A stretch of 64,000 nt of DNA, taken from contig JANXYX010000037.1 of the NCBI GenBank assembly GCA_025408425.1, positions 1 through 64,000 of the forward strand, in the 5' to 3' direction. Below, one piece after another: positions 31,140 to 39,739 of this stretch (position 1 is the stretch's first letter; each line of letters opens with the position of its first letter). The notes under the pieces were generated by a model, which was not told where the DNA came from, searched no databases, and saw nothing but the letters and a program-made list of their open reading frames with translations. The DNA is from Granulicella sp. (GTDB lineage: Bacteria; Acidobacteriota; Terriglobia; Terriglobales; Acidobacteriaceae). Made by a program: the position numbers and the translations under genes.

Positions 31140-32378
31140 TTACTTGAGAAGCATGGAGACGATGCTGGCGGACATGAGGTTGGCCATGGTTCCGGCGAGC
31201 ATGGCGCGGAGGCCGAGGCGTGCGAGGTCGTTGCGGCGGTTGGGAACGAGGGCGCCGATGCCGCCGATCTGCATGCCGATGCTGCTGAGATTTGCGAATC
31301 CGCAGAGGGCGAAGGTGGCGATAGAGAAGGTGCGGGGGGCGAGCATCTTTTTTTGCAGGCCTAGTTGGGTGTAAGCGACGAACTCGTTGAGGACGGCGCG
31401 GGTGCCGAGGAGGTTTCCAATGGCGGGTGCCTCGTTCCAGGGGATGCCGATGAGCCAGGCGATGGGTGCTCCGAAGAAGCCGAGGACGGCGTTGAGGGAG
31501 TGGGGGAAGCGGATGTGACCGTGGGCCCAGGTGAAGTTGGAGATGCCGAGCATGGTGGCGTTGAGGAGGCCGACGAGAGCGAGGAAACTGATGAGCATGA
31601 TGGCGACGTTGAAGGCGAGCTGGCCTCCGTCGTAGGTGCCGCGGGCGATGGCGGCGATGAAGTTGTCGTTTTTGTGTTCTTCGTTGGGGGGCATGACGAC
31701 TGTGCCGGCGGTAGCGGGAACTTCGGTTTCGGGCACGAGCATCTTGGCTACGAGGATTGTGCCGGGGGCGGTCATGATGACGGCGGAGAGGAGGTCCTGG
31801 GCATTGATGCCGAAGCTGATGTAGGCGGCCATGATGCCGCCTGAGACGTGGGCCATGCCGGAGGTCATGATGGTCATGAGTTCGGAGTTGGTGGCTCCTG
31901 CGAGGAATGGCCGGATGGTGAGGGGGGCTTCGGTCTGTCCCATGAAGATGCTGGCGGCGACGTTGGTGGACTCGGCACCGCTAGTGCCCATGGTGCGCTG
32001 CATGATCCATGCGACGACTCGGATGACCTGTTGCATGAAGCCGATGTGGTAGAAGATGGCGAAGAAAGCAGAGATAAAGATGATGGTGGGGAGGACGGCG
32101 AAGGCAAAGATGGCGAGGGGGTTGCCGGGGGTGCCGAGTGGGCCGAAGACCATGGAGGAGCCCTCGACGGAGTGGCCGAGGAGTGCGGTGACGGCCTGAC
32201 TGGCGGTGTGGAGGATGGTCTGGCCGTAGGTCCACTTGATGACGAGGACTGCGAAGACGATCTGGAGGCCGAGACCCCAGGCTACGGTGCGCCACTTGAT
32301 GGCGCGGCGGTTGGTGGAGAGCGCGTAGGCGAGACAGAGGAAGGTTATGAGTCCGAGAAGTCCTGTGAATCGGGCCAA
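31140..32378 (-). CDS. nupC: Concentrative nucleoside transporter (CNT/NupC family)
   Basis: A 412-residue inner-membrane symporter, importing nucleosides with H+ or Na+. It has about eight to ten hydrophobic helices; recognisable CNT signatures are GQTEAPLTIRPFL, ELMTIMTSGMAHVSGGIMAAY and the C-terminal FVAYTQLG followed by TFALCGFANLSSIGMQIGG. It heads a two-gene unit with punA, 15 bases downstream. Confidence 0.94.
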   Translation of the reverse strand: MARFTGLLGLITFLCLAYALSTNRRAIKWRTVAWGLGLQIVFAVLVIKWTYGQTILHTASQAVTALLGHSVEGSSMVFGPLGTPGNPLAIFAFAVLPTIIFISAFFAIFYHIGFMQQVIRVVAWIMQRTMGTSGAESTNVAASIFMGQTEAPLTIRPFLAGATNSELMTIMTSGMAHVSGGIMAAYISFGINAQDLLSAVIMTAPGTILVAKMLVPETEVPATAGTVVMPPNEEHKNDNFIAAIARGTYDGGQLAFNVAIMLISFLALVGLLNATMLGISNFTWAHGHIRFPHSLNAVLGFFGAPIAWLIGIPWNEAPAIGNLLGTRAVLNEFVAYTQLGLQKKMLAPRTFSIATFALCGFANLSSIGMQIGGIGALVPNRRNDLARLGLRAMLAGTMANLMSASIVSMLLK

Positions 32379-32488
32379 TGCGTGGTCTCCAGCCGAGGAT
32401 ATTTTTGGGTGTTATGGGGAGTGTACTGGAGAGTGGGGACGGGGGATAGAGAAAGACCGCGTGGATGCGGGTTTGAGGGCGCGTGGTA

Positions 32489-32923
32489 CTAAGCGGAGAG
32501 CTGGACGAGCTGCTTGAGGGCGGGCATGGTGGCGAGATCCGCAAGAGTGAACTTGTCCATGTGGACGAAGAACGCGTTGTAGCCCTCATCCAAGGCATGT
32601 TTGAGCAGGCAGTCGAAGCGCAAGGGACAGGGCTGGGTGAAGCAATCGATTACGGATTTTCCGGGTTCGGTGATACGTAGAACTTCTCCGATGCCGATTG
32701 ACTCGGGAGAGCGGGCGAGGCGCAGTCCACCGCCCTTTCCCTTGGTGGTGACGATCAAGCCGTGCTGGGCGAGTTGATAGACGACCTTGACCATGTGGGT
32801 ATAGGGGACTTGGAAGAGCGTAGACGTAGCGCGAGCCGTGACGGTTGCATCCAGAGGATGGTCACGGCTCGCGAGGTACAGCAAGAGACGCAGACTGATG
32901 TCGGAAAAGCGTGTGAGTTGCAT
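32489..32923 (-). CDS. nsrR: NsrR-like Rrf2 family nitric-oxide-sensing repressor
   Basis: A 144-residue iron-sulfur regulator. The N-terminal winged helix (LTRFSDISLRLLLYLA, TLFQVPYTHMVKVVYQL) binds DNA. Cys94, Cys99 and Cys105 (C-x4-C-x5-C) match the cluster ligands of NsrR, as does GYNAFF after them. NO destroys the cluster and relieves repression. It follows the globin gene by 68 bases on the same strand, and a 23-bp palindrome like NsrR sites lies before that gene, so the pair is probably autoregulated. Confidence 0.9.
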   Translation of the reverse strand: MQLTRFSDISLRLLLYLASRDHPLDATVTARATSTLFQVPYTHMVKVVYQLAQHGLIVTTKGKGGGLRLARSPESIGIGEVLRITEPGKSVIDCFTQPCPLRFDCLLKHALDEGYNAFFVHMDKFTLADLATMPALKQLVQLSA

Positions 32924-32991
32924 AGTTGAAGGAAGATGCCCTTGGGCTATTATCCAGCCTTTTGCGATCTTCGAGCTAAAGCTAAAAGGGG

Positions 32992-33441
32992 CTAGACGGC
33001 TGCAGGCTCCAGTTGTTCGGCGTAGATGGCCTTTTCGCGGCCGATGAGGATGTCTGCCAACTGGCCGTAGGCAGCGGCCCAGGCGTCGAGGATCTCGGGG
33101 GTAGCGGCTTCTCCGAGGACGGTTTTGATGGCGCCGAGCAGATGTTTGCCGACGATAGGGTACTGCTCGGGGAGGACATTTACGTCGACGTGACGGTAGG
33201 CGATCTTGTCGACGCCTGCGGTGAGTTGGTCGAGCCGGTCGATGTTGGCGGCGTAGGCGAGAATGGCGCCGGCGAGTCGGCGGGACTGTGAGCCATCTTT
33301 CTGGGCTTCGGGGTCGAACTGGGCTTTGAGCTCGGGGTGTTCGGTGAGCATCTGCTCATAGAAGACCCTTGTGATTTCCAGGCCATGTTTCTGCAGGACG
33401 GGGACGGTGGCTTTAACGATTTGCATTTGATTCGTTAGCAT
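32992..33441 (-). CDS. Single-domain globin (flavohaemoglobin-type haem domain)
   Basis: A 149-residue haem protein related to the globin domain of Hmp and Vitreoscilla haemoglobin, lacking the FAD/NAD reductase domain. Family marks are the N-terminal VKATVPVLQKHGLEITRVFYEQML (CD-corner Phe), the proximal-His region AYRHVDVNVLPEQYPIVGKHLLGAI, and DAWAAAYGQLADILI. It probably detoxifies NO to nitrate with a separate reductase. nsrR follows it. GAGGT lies upstream of the start, and the palindrome at 33459-33481 would control it. Confidence 0.9.
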   Translation of the reverse strand: MLTNQMQIVKATVPVLQKHGLEITRVFYEQMLTEHPELKAQFDPEAQKDGSQSRRLAGAILAYAANIDRLDQLTAGVDKIAYRHVDVNVLPEQYPIVGKHLLGAIKTVLGEAATPEILDAWAAAYGQLADILIGREKAIYAEQLEPAAV

Positions 33442-33458
33442 GAATACCTCATGCCTTG

Positions 33459-33481
33459 AATATACATTTCAAATACATATT
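33459..33481. promoter_or_regulatory. NsrR-type operator upstream of the globin gene
   Basis: AATATACATTT-C-AAATACATATT: two 11-base arms with one central base, nine of eleven positions complementary. The 11-1-11 layout and the CATTT/AAATR core match known NsrR boxes. It begins 18 bases before the globin start. Confidence 0.7.
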
Positions 33482-33539
33482 ATGTTGTGGATTTCTGCTG
33501 GGATGAGAAAACTGCTGTCTGAGTGTCGCGGGCTTGGAG

Positions 33540-34925
33540 CTAGTTTGCGGTGATGACTTCGCGAATGAGGGATTGGACGGTGGGTGGGTTTGGGGTGATT
33601 TTGAGGGTGTAGCGGAGCATTTCGTAGGGTTCTGCGAGAAGGGACTCGTCTTCGGCAAAGAGGGTAATGAGGGGTTGGTGGGGCTCTACTTTATCGCCTA
33701 GTTTGAGGTGCACCTCAATGCCGGCGTGGGCACTGACGGGGTCTCCGGGTTTGGCGCGGCCGGCTCCGAGGCGCTGGACAGCCCAGCCTACTTCGGTGCA
33801 ATCCATAGAGCTGAGGTAGCCGGCGGTTTCGGCCTTGAGGGTGCGGGTGGCGGTGGGTTTGTGGAATGTGGCGGGGTTGGCTTCGCCGGCGAAGAGGGTG
33901 ATGTCGCCGCCCTGGGCTTGCACGATTTTGAGGAAGGCTTGGAAGGCTTTGCCGGAGAGGAGGATCTCGTTGGCGAGGGCTGCGCCTGCTTCGGGAGAGT
34001 CGGCGTGGCCGGCGAGGTGGAGCATCCAGCCAGAGAGGATATTGGTGAGGGCGATGAGGTCGGCGGACATGGGGTGGCGATGCTGCTTCATGATGTCGAC
34101 GCACTCCCACACTTCGACCCAGTTGCCGGAGAAGCGGCCAAGGGGTTGGTCCATGCTGGTGAGGAGCGCGACGGTGCGGGTGCCGGCGAGGGTGCCGGTC
34201 TGGACCATGAGGCTGGCGAGGTGTTTGGAGTCTTCGTAAACCTTCATGAAGGCTCCGCTGCCGGTTTTGACGTCGAGGACGAGGGCGTTGAGGGACTCTG
34301 CGAGCTTCTTACTCATGATGCTTGCGGTGATGAGGTTGGGAGACTCGATGGTGCCGATGTGGTCGCGGAGCGCGTAGAGAATGCGGTCGGCGGGGACCAG
34401 GGTTGGGGTCTGGCCGATGAGGGAGGCGCCGCAGGATTTGAGGGTGTCGAAAAACTGCTGGAGGGAGAGTTGGGTGTTGAAGCCGGGGATGGTTTCGAGC
34501 TTGTCTAAAGTCCCTCCCGTGTGTCCCAGGCTGCGACCCGAGATCATGGGGACGCAGATGCCTGGGATGCCTGCGGGAGTGGGAGCGGCCAGGCCAGCGG
34601 CGGCGAGGATGGGAGCGATGAGAAGGGAGGTTTTGTCGCCGACGCCGCCGGTTGAGTGCTTGTCGATGGTGAAGGTGTGGAGTGGAGTGGCGTCGAAGAC
34701 CTCTCCGGAGAAGCGCATGGCGGTGGTGAGGGCGGCGAGTTCTTGCGGGGTGAGGCCGCGGAGGAAGATGGCCATGAGGAGCGCGGAGGTCTGGCTGTCG
34801 GTGATGGAGTGATCAACGACGCTGCGGATGAAGTGCTGGATTTCGGCGTCGGAGAGGGTAAGGCCGTCGCGCTTGTGGCGGATGATGTCGATGATGTGGA
34901 GGGGAGCCTGGGGTAGCTGGGTCAT
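33540..34925 (-). CDS. deoA: Pyrimidine-nucleoside / thymidine phosphorylase
   Basis: A 461-residue enzyme that splits thymidine, deoxyuridine and perhaps uridine with phosphate. The family signature is complete: DKHSTGGVGD (phosphate loop), SGRSLGHTGGTLDKLE, KTGSGAFMK and the C-terminal barrel-sandwich domain (SAHAGIEVHLKLGDKVE). The open frame extends 93 codons further, but that part is basic, low-complexity shadow of cdd; ATG 34925 (MTQLPQAPLH) starts two bases after the cdd stop, so the two are translationally coupled. Confidence 0.94.
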   Translation of the reverse strand: MTQLPQAPLHIIDIIRHKRDGLTLSDAEIQHFIRSVVDHSITDSQTSALLMAIFLRGLTPQELAALTTAMRFSGEVFDATPLHTFTIDKHSTGGVGDKTSLLIAPILAAAGLAAPTPAGIPGICVPMISGRSLGHTGGTLDKLETIPGFNTQLSLQQFFDTLKSCGASLIGQTPTLVPADRILYALRDHIGTIESPNLITASIMSKKLAESLNALVLDVKTGSGAFMKVYEDSKHLASLMVQTGTLAGTRTVALLTSMDQPLGRFSGNWVEVWECVDIMKQHRHPMSADLIALTNILSGWMLHLAGHADSPEAGAALANEILLSGKAFQAFLKIVQAQGGDITLFAGEANPATFHKPTATRTLKAETAGYLSSMDCTEVGWAVQRLGAGRAKPGDPVSAHAGIEVHLKLGDKVEPHQPLITLFAEDESLLAEPYEMLRYTLKITPNPPTVQSLIREVITAN

Positions 34926-34927
34926 AG

Positions 34928-35377
34928 TCAGTTCTTCAAGAAGAAGGCCGCGGGCAAAAGGTTGGTGATGGTTGCTTCGGAGGTGGTGCCGTCGTCGGAG
35001 GGAAAGAAGATGCGGGTGTCGTGGGTACTGAACTCGAAGATGGTTTGGCGGCAGGCCCCGCAGGGCTGGCAGGCTAAGTTGTTGAGATTGGTGACAACGA
35101 TGGCGCGGATGCGGATAGTGGGGCCGTGAAGGCTGACGGCAGCGGCGATGGCGGACTGCTCGGCGCAGGTGGTGAGGCGGAAGGATGCGTTCTCTACATT
35201 GCATCCGGTGACGATGACGTCCGTGTCCGATTCGTTAGCGCTGGCAAGCAGCAGCGCGGCGCCGACGCGGAAGTGACTATAGGGTGCGTAGGCGTTGTGG
35301 GCTACAGCGAGGGCGCGCTTCTGCAACTCCGCGAGTTGTGCCGGGCTTAGGTCATGGGGAGGGTTATTGGTGGGCAT
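34928..35377 (-). CDS. cdd: Cytidine deaminase
   Basis: Hydrolyses cytidine and deoxycytidine to uridine and deoxyuridine plus ammonia, which deoA (immediately downstream) then cleaves. At 149 residues it is the small tetrameric form. Zinc ligands Cys71, Cys106 and Cys109 and the catalytic Glu73 are seen in TTCAEQ and PCGACRQ; the nucleoside-binding region is GCNVENASF. It is the first gene of a minus-strand run of nucleoside and NO-response genes, and is divergent from cheA with 82 bases between them. Confidence 0.95.
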   Translation of the reverse strand: MPTNNPPHDLSPAQLAELQKRALAVAHNAYAPYSHFRVGAALLLASANESDTDVIVTGCNVENASFRLTTCAEQSAIAAAVSLHGPTIRIRAIVVTNLNNLACQPCGACRQTIFEFSTHDTRIFFPSDDGTTSEATITNLLPAAFFLKN

Positions 35378-35459
35378 GATTTGTGAGGCTATCGGGTGTC
35401 TGACGTGAAGGCAAGAGGGAGAAGCTAATGCAGCGACAGGTTCGCCCGATAAGGGATGT

Positions 35460-37586
35460 GTGGACGAGCTGACTAAGGAATTTATCGCAGAGAGCCAGGA
35501 GGGACTGGACCGGATGGAACGGTGCCTGACTGATCTGGAGCAGCGGCCTGGCGACGGTGAACTGGTGGGAGAGATCTTCCGCGCGGTTCATACGATCAAG
35601 GGGGCGACGGGATTTCTGGGATTCAATCGACTGGAGAAGCTGGCGCATGCGGGAGAGAATCTGCTGGGCGCGCTGCGAGATGGCCGGGTGATGGTGACGG
35701 AGTCCCTGATAAATGGACTGCTGGAACTGATGGATGGACTGCGCAGGATTCTGACGCTGATTGAGAGTACGGGTGGTGAAGGGACGCGGGCGAGCGATGA
35801 CGACAGCAGACTGATCGGATTGCTGGTTGCTCTTAACGAGGCGGGAGTATCTGAGGCTTTGCAAGCTGCTGCCAGTGCTTCGCCAGGAGTGGAACATGTA
35901 GCGGCTGCGATGTCATCTGTGCCTGAATCAGGCGCAAATGATAAGACGCTGCGTATCGATGTTGAGGTTTTGAACCGGATGATGAATCTGGTGGGCGACC
36001 TGGTTTTGACGCGAAATCAGATATTGCGAACCGATACGGTTGCGAGCAACTTTCCGGAGCTGGCGCGGAGGCTGGATGGGATTACGGCCGATCTGCGGGA
36101 GACGGTGATGCAGGCCCGCATGCAGCCTGTGGGGCACCTGTTCAAGAAGTTTCCGCGGATGGTGCGAGACCTGGCTAAGACGTGTGGGCGTGAAGTACGC
36201 CTGGAGTTTACCGGGCAGAATACTGGGCTGGACAAGAGTTTGCTGGAGGCGATCAAGGACCCGCTGACGCATGCGGTGAGGAACGCTGTGGATCACGGGA
36301 TTGAAGCGCCGGTCGACCGCGTGCTGGCGGGTAAGGCGACGGAAGGATGTGTGCGGCTGAAGGCATTCCACCAGAGTGGATCGGTGGTGATTGAGATTGC
36401 CGATGACGGCGCTGGGATCGCGATGGAGAGAGTGAAGGCGAAGGCGGTGGAGCGCCAGTTGGTGACGGTCGAGCAGGCTGCGACGATGACCGAGCGGGAG
36501 GCGCTGCAACTGATTTTTTTGCCAGGGTTCTCGACGGCGGCGGCGGTGACGCATGTGTCGGGCCGTGGGGTTGGAATGGACGTGGTGCGCGCCAACGTCG
36601 AGAAAGTTGGAGGGAGCGTTGAGATCGAGTCTCGCGTGGGATGCGGTACGACGCTGCGACTGAGGGTTCCTCTGACGCTGGCGATTGTTCCGGCGCTGGT
36701 GGTGCGGAGTGGGGGACAGAGCTTCGCGCTACCGCAGAATGCGCTGATGGAACTGGTGTACATTCCCGCGCGGGAGATGGGGACGGCAGTTGAGCGGATT
36801 GGAAGTGCGCAGTTCTATCGATTGCGGGAGAGCTTGTTGCCGATGGTGTGGCTGGACAAACTGATGGGATTTGCGCCAGGAGTTACGGCCGAGAGAGAGG
36901 GACTCTACGTGGCGGTGTTGGAGGCGGAAGGGCGGCGGTACGGTCTGGTGGTAGAGGAGTTGTTGGCGCCGGAGGAGATTGTGGTCAAGCCGCTCTCTGC
37001 GACGCTGCGGGAGATTGGATTGTTCTCTGGCGCTACGGTGCTAGGTAATGGAACCCTGGCGATGATTCTGGATGTAGCCGTGGCAGCGGAGCGGGCAGGC
37101 GTGAAGGCCAGCGAGATTGCTGTTGTGGATGCAGTAGTTGAGAGACATGAGGCAGGCGTCATGGGAGAAGCATCGTTCCTGATCTTCGAGGACCGGCTGG
37201 GCGAGCGAAGTGCGCTGCCCTTGAATGCGGTGGTACGGATCGAAAGCGTACCGCTGGCGCAGATTGAATATGCGAGCGGGCGGCGGCTACTGCAGTATCG
37301 CGGGGAGACGCTTCCGCTAAGAGACGAAGGTGGGGTAATCGAGGAGCTTAGGGCTGCAGATGAAGTGGGTGGTGCAGCCGTGGCGACGATCTTGATCTGT
37401 GCTGGAGGTGCGGATGGGATGCATACGACGGGCCGGGTGGTGAGACGGGTTCTGGATGTGTCAGCGGGTAGATTGCTGGACGATACGATGGCGTCCGAGG
37501 GTGCGCGATTGGCGCTGGTGGGCGAAAGGTTGACGACGGTGTCCTACGAAGTTGATGGCGGGGTTGTGTGGGGAGAGGTGGCGTGA
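35460..37586 (+). CDS. cheA: Chemotaxis histidine kinase CheA with two CheW-like domains
   Basis: A 708-residue cytoplasmic kinase. Domains: P1 Hpt (1-105, phosphorylated His44 in AVHTIKGATGFLG); no recognisable P2 CheY-binding domain; P3 dimerisation (from about 160, TLRIDVEVLNRMMNLVGDLV); P4 ATPase (about 220-410, HAVRNAVDHGIE, DDGAGI, GRGVGMDVV); P5 CheW-like (about 415-550), then a second, more diverged CheW-like domain (about 575-700, SFLIFEDRLGERSALPLNAV). Start is GTG 35460, close behind AAGGGA. Its stop overlaps the cheW start (TGATG). It heads cheA-W-Y-B-R. Confidence 0.93.
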   Translation: MDELTKEFIAESQEGLDRMERCLTDLEQRPGDGELVGEIFRAVHTIKGATGFLGFNRLEKLAHAGENLLGALRDGRVMVTESLINGLLELMDGLRRILTLIESTGGEGTRASDDDSRLIGLLVALNEAGVSEALQAAASASPGVEHVAAAMSSVPESGANDKTLRIDVEVLNRMMNLVGDLVLTRNQILRTDTVASNFPELARRLDGITADLRETVMQARMQPVGHLFKKFPRMVRDLAKTCGREVRLEFTGQNTGLDKSLLEAIKDPLTHAVRNAVDHGIEAPVDRVLAGKATEGCVRLKAFHQSGSVVIEIADDGAGIAMERVKAKAVERQLVTVEQAATMTEREALQLIFLPGFSTAAAVTHVSGRGVGMDVVRANVEKVGGSVEIESRVGCGTTLRLRVPLTLAIVPALVVRSGGQSFALPQNALMELVYIPAREMGTAVERIGSAQFYRLRESLLPMVWLDKLMGFAPGVTAEREGLYVAVLEAEGRRYGLVVEELLAPEEIVVKPLSATLREIGLFSGATVLGNGTLAMILDVAVAAERAGVKASEIAVVDAVVERHEAGVMGEASFLIFEDRLGERSALPLNAVVRIESVPLAQIEYASGRRLLQYRGETLPLRDEGGVIEELRAADEVGGAAVATILICAGGADGMHTTGRVVRRVLDVSAGRLLDDTMASEGARLALVGERLTTVSYEVDGGVVWGEVA

Positions 37587-38086
37587 TGTCGCTGGCCGGA
37601 ATCGCACAGGAGAGCGCAGATGAGATGGACTCGTTGTGTTCGTTTCAGACGGGGGATGAGTGGTTTGGTATCGACACAAGAAAGATTCGAGAGGTATTGG
37701 GAGAGCTTGAGGTGCAACGCGTTCCAATGGCACCGGCGTTTATTGCAGGAGTGATTCCGAACCGCGGAGATGTGCTGACGACGCTGAACTTCAGGGCGTT
37801 GCTTGGGCTGCCGGAACGTGAGGGACAGCACCCGGTACTGGTGCTGGAGGATGAGGAGCAAGGCGAGCGATTTGGGCTGATGGTAGACGCCGTGGGCGGC
37901 GTGGTGACGGTGAGAGGACGCATGCTTGAGCAGAACCCGAGCACGTTGGCGTACCGTGGCAAGGCCCTATTTGATGGTGTGTACAAGATGCCAATGGGTC
38001 TATTGATCCGTATTGAGCCAAGTAAGTTGCGACCTATGCGGTTGGCTGAGATCGGGCTGCTTCGATCGAGCAGTAGAGGGGAGTAG
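37586..38086 (+). CDS. cheW: Chemotaxis adaptor CheW
   Basis: A 166-residue adaptor that couples chemoreceptors to CheA at the membrane. The fold is shown by LCSFQTGDEWFGIDTRKIREVLG at the start, the central PAFIAGVIPNRGDVLTTLNFRALLG motif and GLMVDAVGGVV. ATG 37586 overlaps the cheA stop by one base, with GGAGAGG upstream, so translation is coupled. An in-frame extension back to 37568 is unlikely. It is two bases before cheY. Confidence 0.93.
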   Translation: MSLAGIAQESADEMDSLCSFQTGDEWFGIDTRKIREVLGELEVQRVPMAPAFIAGVIPNRGDVLTTLNFRALLGLPEREGQHPVLVLEDEEQGERFGLMVDAVGGVVTVRGRMLEQNPSTLAYRGKALFDGVYKMPMGLLIRIEPSKLRPMRLAEIGLLRSSSRGE

Positions 38087-38088
38087 AG

Positions 38089-38463
38089 ATGCGAGTACTG
38101 ATTGTGGATGACTCAAGTTTTATACGGGAGTATGTCCGGCTGCTGCTGCAGCCGATGGGTGTGGTGTGCGAAGAGGCCGGGAATGGACGGGATGCGCTGC
38201 GTATCGTGAGCACGGAGGCCGGGTTCGACTTGATGCTCCTGGATCTGAATATGCCGGTGATGAACGGGCTGGAGTGCGTGAAAGAGCTGCGGGAGGCCAG
38301 GCTAAGTCCTGCGACGAAAGTGATGATGGTGACGACGGAGGCGGACAACTACTTTATCTGCAAGGCACTGGAATATGGAGCAGACGAGTTTCTGATGAAG
38401 CCGTTTACGCCGGAGAGCCTGCGAGAAAAGATGTGCATGCTGGGGTTTACGGTTGCGGCTTGA
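38089..38463 (+). CDS. cheY: Chemotaxis response regulator CheY
   Basis: A 124-residue receiver-only protein: acid pocket DDS at 7-9, phosphoacceptor Asp52 in LLDLNMPVMNG, Thr in MVTTEAD, Lys in LMKPFTPE. Phosphorylated by CheA, it would bind the flagellar motor or another output. No flagellar or pilus genes are in the window, so the output is unknown. It lies between cheW and cheB in the same operon. Confidence 0.92.
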   Translation: MRVLIVDDSSFIREYVRLLLQPMGVVCEEAGNGRDALRIVSTEAGFDLMLLDLNMPVMNGLECVKELREARLSPATKVMMVTTEADNYFICKALEYGADEFLMKPFTPESLREKMCMLGFTVAA

Positions 38464-38488
38464 GAGCAACATGAAAGGAACAGCCAGT

Positions 38489-39739
38489 ATGGCTTTAGTA
38501 TGCCAGCGTCGATTGCGGATTTTAGTGGCGGATGATTCCGCGGTGATGCGTGGGATTATGCGCACGCTGTTTCTGACTCATGCGGAGAATGTCCGCAGCG
38601 AACTGCCGGCCATGGAGCTGTGTGGTTTGGCGCGAGATGGCGTGGAGTGCCTGGAGGCAGTGCGGGAGTTGCAGCCGGATGTGTTGTTGCTGGACCTCGA
38701 AATGCCGAGAATGCATGGGTTGGATGTGCTGGACCGATTGAGGCACGAGAGTCCGCAGCTGCCAGTGATTATGTGCAGCGCCTATACAGAGCATGGCGCA
38801 AGATCGACGCTGCGTGCACTGGCGCGCGGGGCCTCCGACTATGTGACGAAACCAAGCGAGCAGAGCGACTTTGGCACGTCACTGAAGACGCTGTCTGAGC
38901 AGCTATTGCCGAAGGTAGCGGCGCTGGCGAATGGGAGGCAGGGCGCGGCGAAACGAGTTGCTGCGGCTCCTGAACTGGACAAGTTAAAGATCGATGAGAG
39001 TGTCAGGATGCGTGTGGGATCGGAATGTGGACCCGGACGAACACGGATTGAAGTGATTGTGATTGGAGTCTCGACGGGTGGGCCATCTGCGCTGGAACTG
39101 CTGCTGCCGAGACTTCCCGCTGATCTGCCAGTGCCGGTACTGATTGTGCAGCACATGCCGAAGCTATTTACGGGGGCGTTGGCGGAGCGGCTCGACCAGA
39201 GTTGCTCCTTGCGGGTGAAAGAGGCGTATGAGGGAGCGGTGCTGGGGCCTGGCACAGTTTGGCTGGCGCCGGGCGACACGCACATGGAGGTGGGGCAGGG
39301 AGCGGCAGATATGGTTTCTGCTGGGATGGTTCAGGTTCGACTGCATCGAGACGCACCGGTGAATTATTGCAGGCCGTCGGTGGACCAACTCTTTCATTCT
39401 GCGGTGAGAGTCTATGGCCCGGGGACGCTAGCGCTGGTGATGACGGGGATGGGGGCAGATGGGTTGGCAGGTGCACGGGCGGTGCATGAGGCGGGTGGTG
39501 TGGTGTTGACACAGGATGAAGACAGTTCTGTGGTTTGGGGGATGCCGGGGCGGGTAACGCAGGCGGGTATTGCCCATGCGATGCTGCCGTTGTTGTCGCT
39601 GGCGGATGAGTTGACGGCGCGGGTACGAGTGGGGCGCATCGGCCACCGGATGCCGGAGTCGTGGTCGAGCCTAAACGTCCATCAGAGGGCGGGAGTTAAT
39701 GGACTGAAAAGATCGGGGGGTGCAGATGGCTTGCTCTGA
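38489..39739 (+). CDS. cheB: Chemotaxis protein-glutamate methylesterase CheB
   Basis: A 416-residue two-domain protein. Residues 5-125 are a receiver with Asp69 (LLLDLEMPRMHG); residues about 190-370 form the methylesterase, with the catalytic Ser in GVSTGGPSALE, His in VQHMP and Asp in MTGMGADG. It removes methyl groups from receptors for adaptation. ATG 38489 is chosen because AAAGGA lies nine bases before it; earlier in-frame starts (38471, TTG 38453) lack a ribosome site and would overlap cheY. Its end overlaps cheR by 14 bases. Confidence 0.92.
   Translation: MALVCQRRLRILVADDSAVMRGIMRTLFLTHAENVRSELPAMELCGLARDGVECLEAVRELQPDVLLLDLEMPRMHGLDVLDRLRHESPQLPVIMCSAYTEHGARSTLRALARGASDYVTKPSEQSDFGTSLKTLSEQLLPKVAALANGRQGAAKRVAAAPELDKLKIDESVRMRVGSECGPGRTRIEVIVIGVSTGGPSALELLLPRLPADLPVPVLIVQHMPKLFTGALAERLDQSCSLRVKEAYEGAVLGPGTVWLAPGDTHMEVGQGAADMVSAGMVQVRLHRDAPVNYCRPSVDQLFHSAVRVYGPGTLALVMTGMGADGLAGARAVHEAGGVVLTQDEDSSVVWGMPGRVTQAGIAHAMLPLLSLADELTARVRVGRIGHRMPESWSSLNVHQRAGVNGLKRSGGADGLL

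Noticed and set aside
34926-35204. 93-codon N-terminal extension of deoA
   Set aside because: It overlaps cdd out of frame and is a basic, low-complexity sequence; ATG 34925 two bases after the cdd stop is the natural start.
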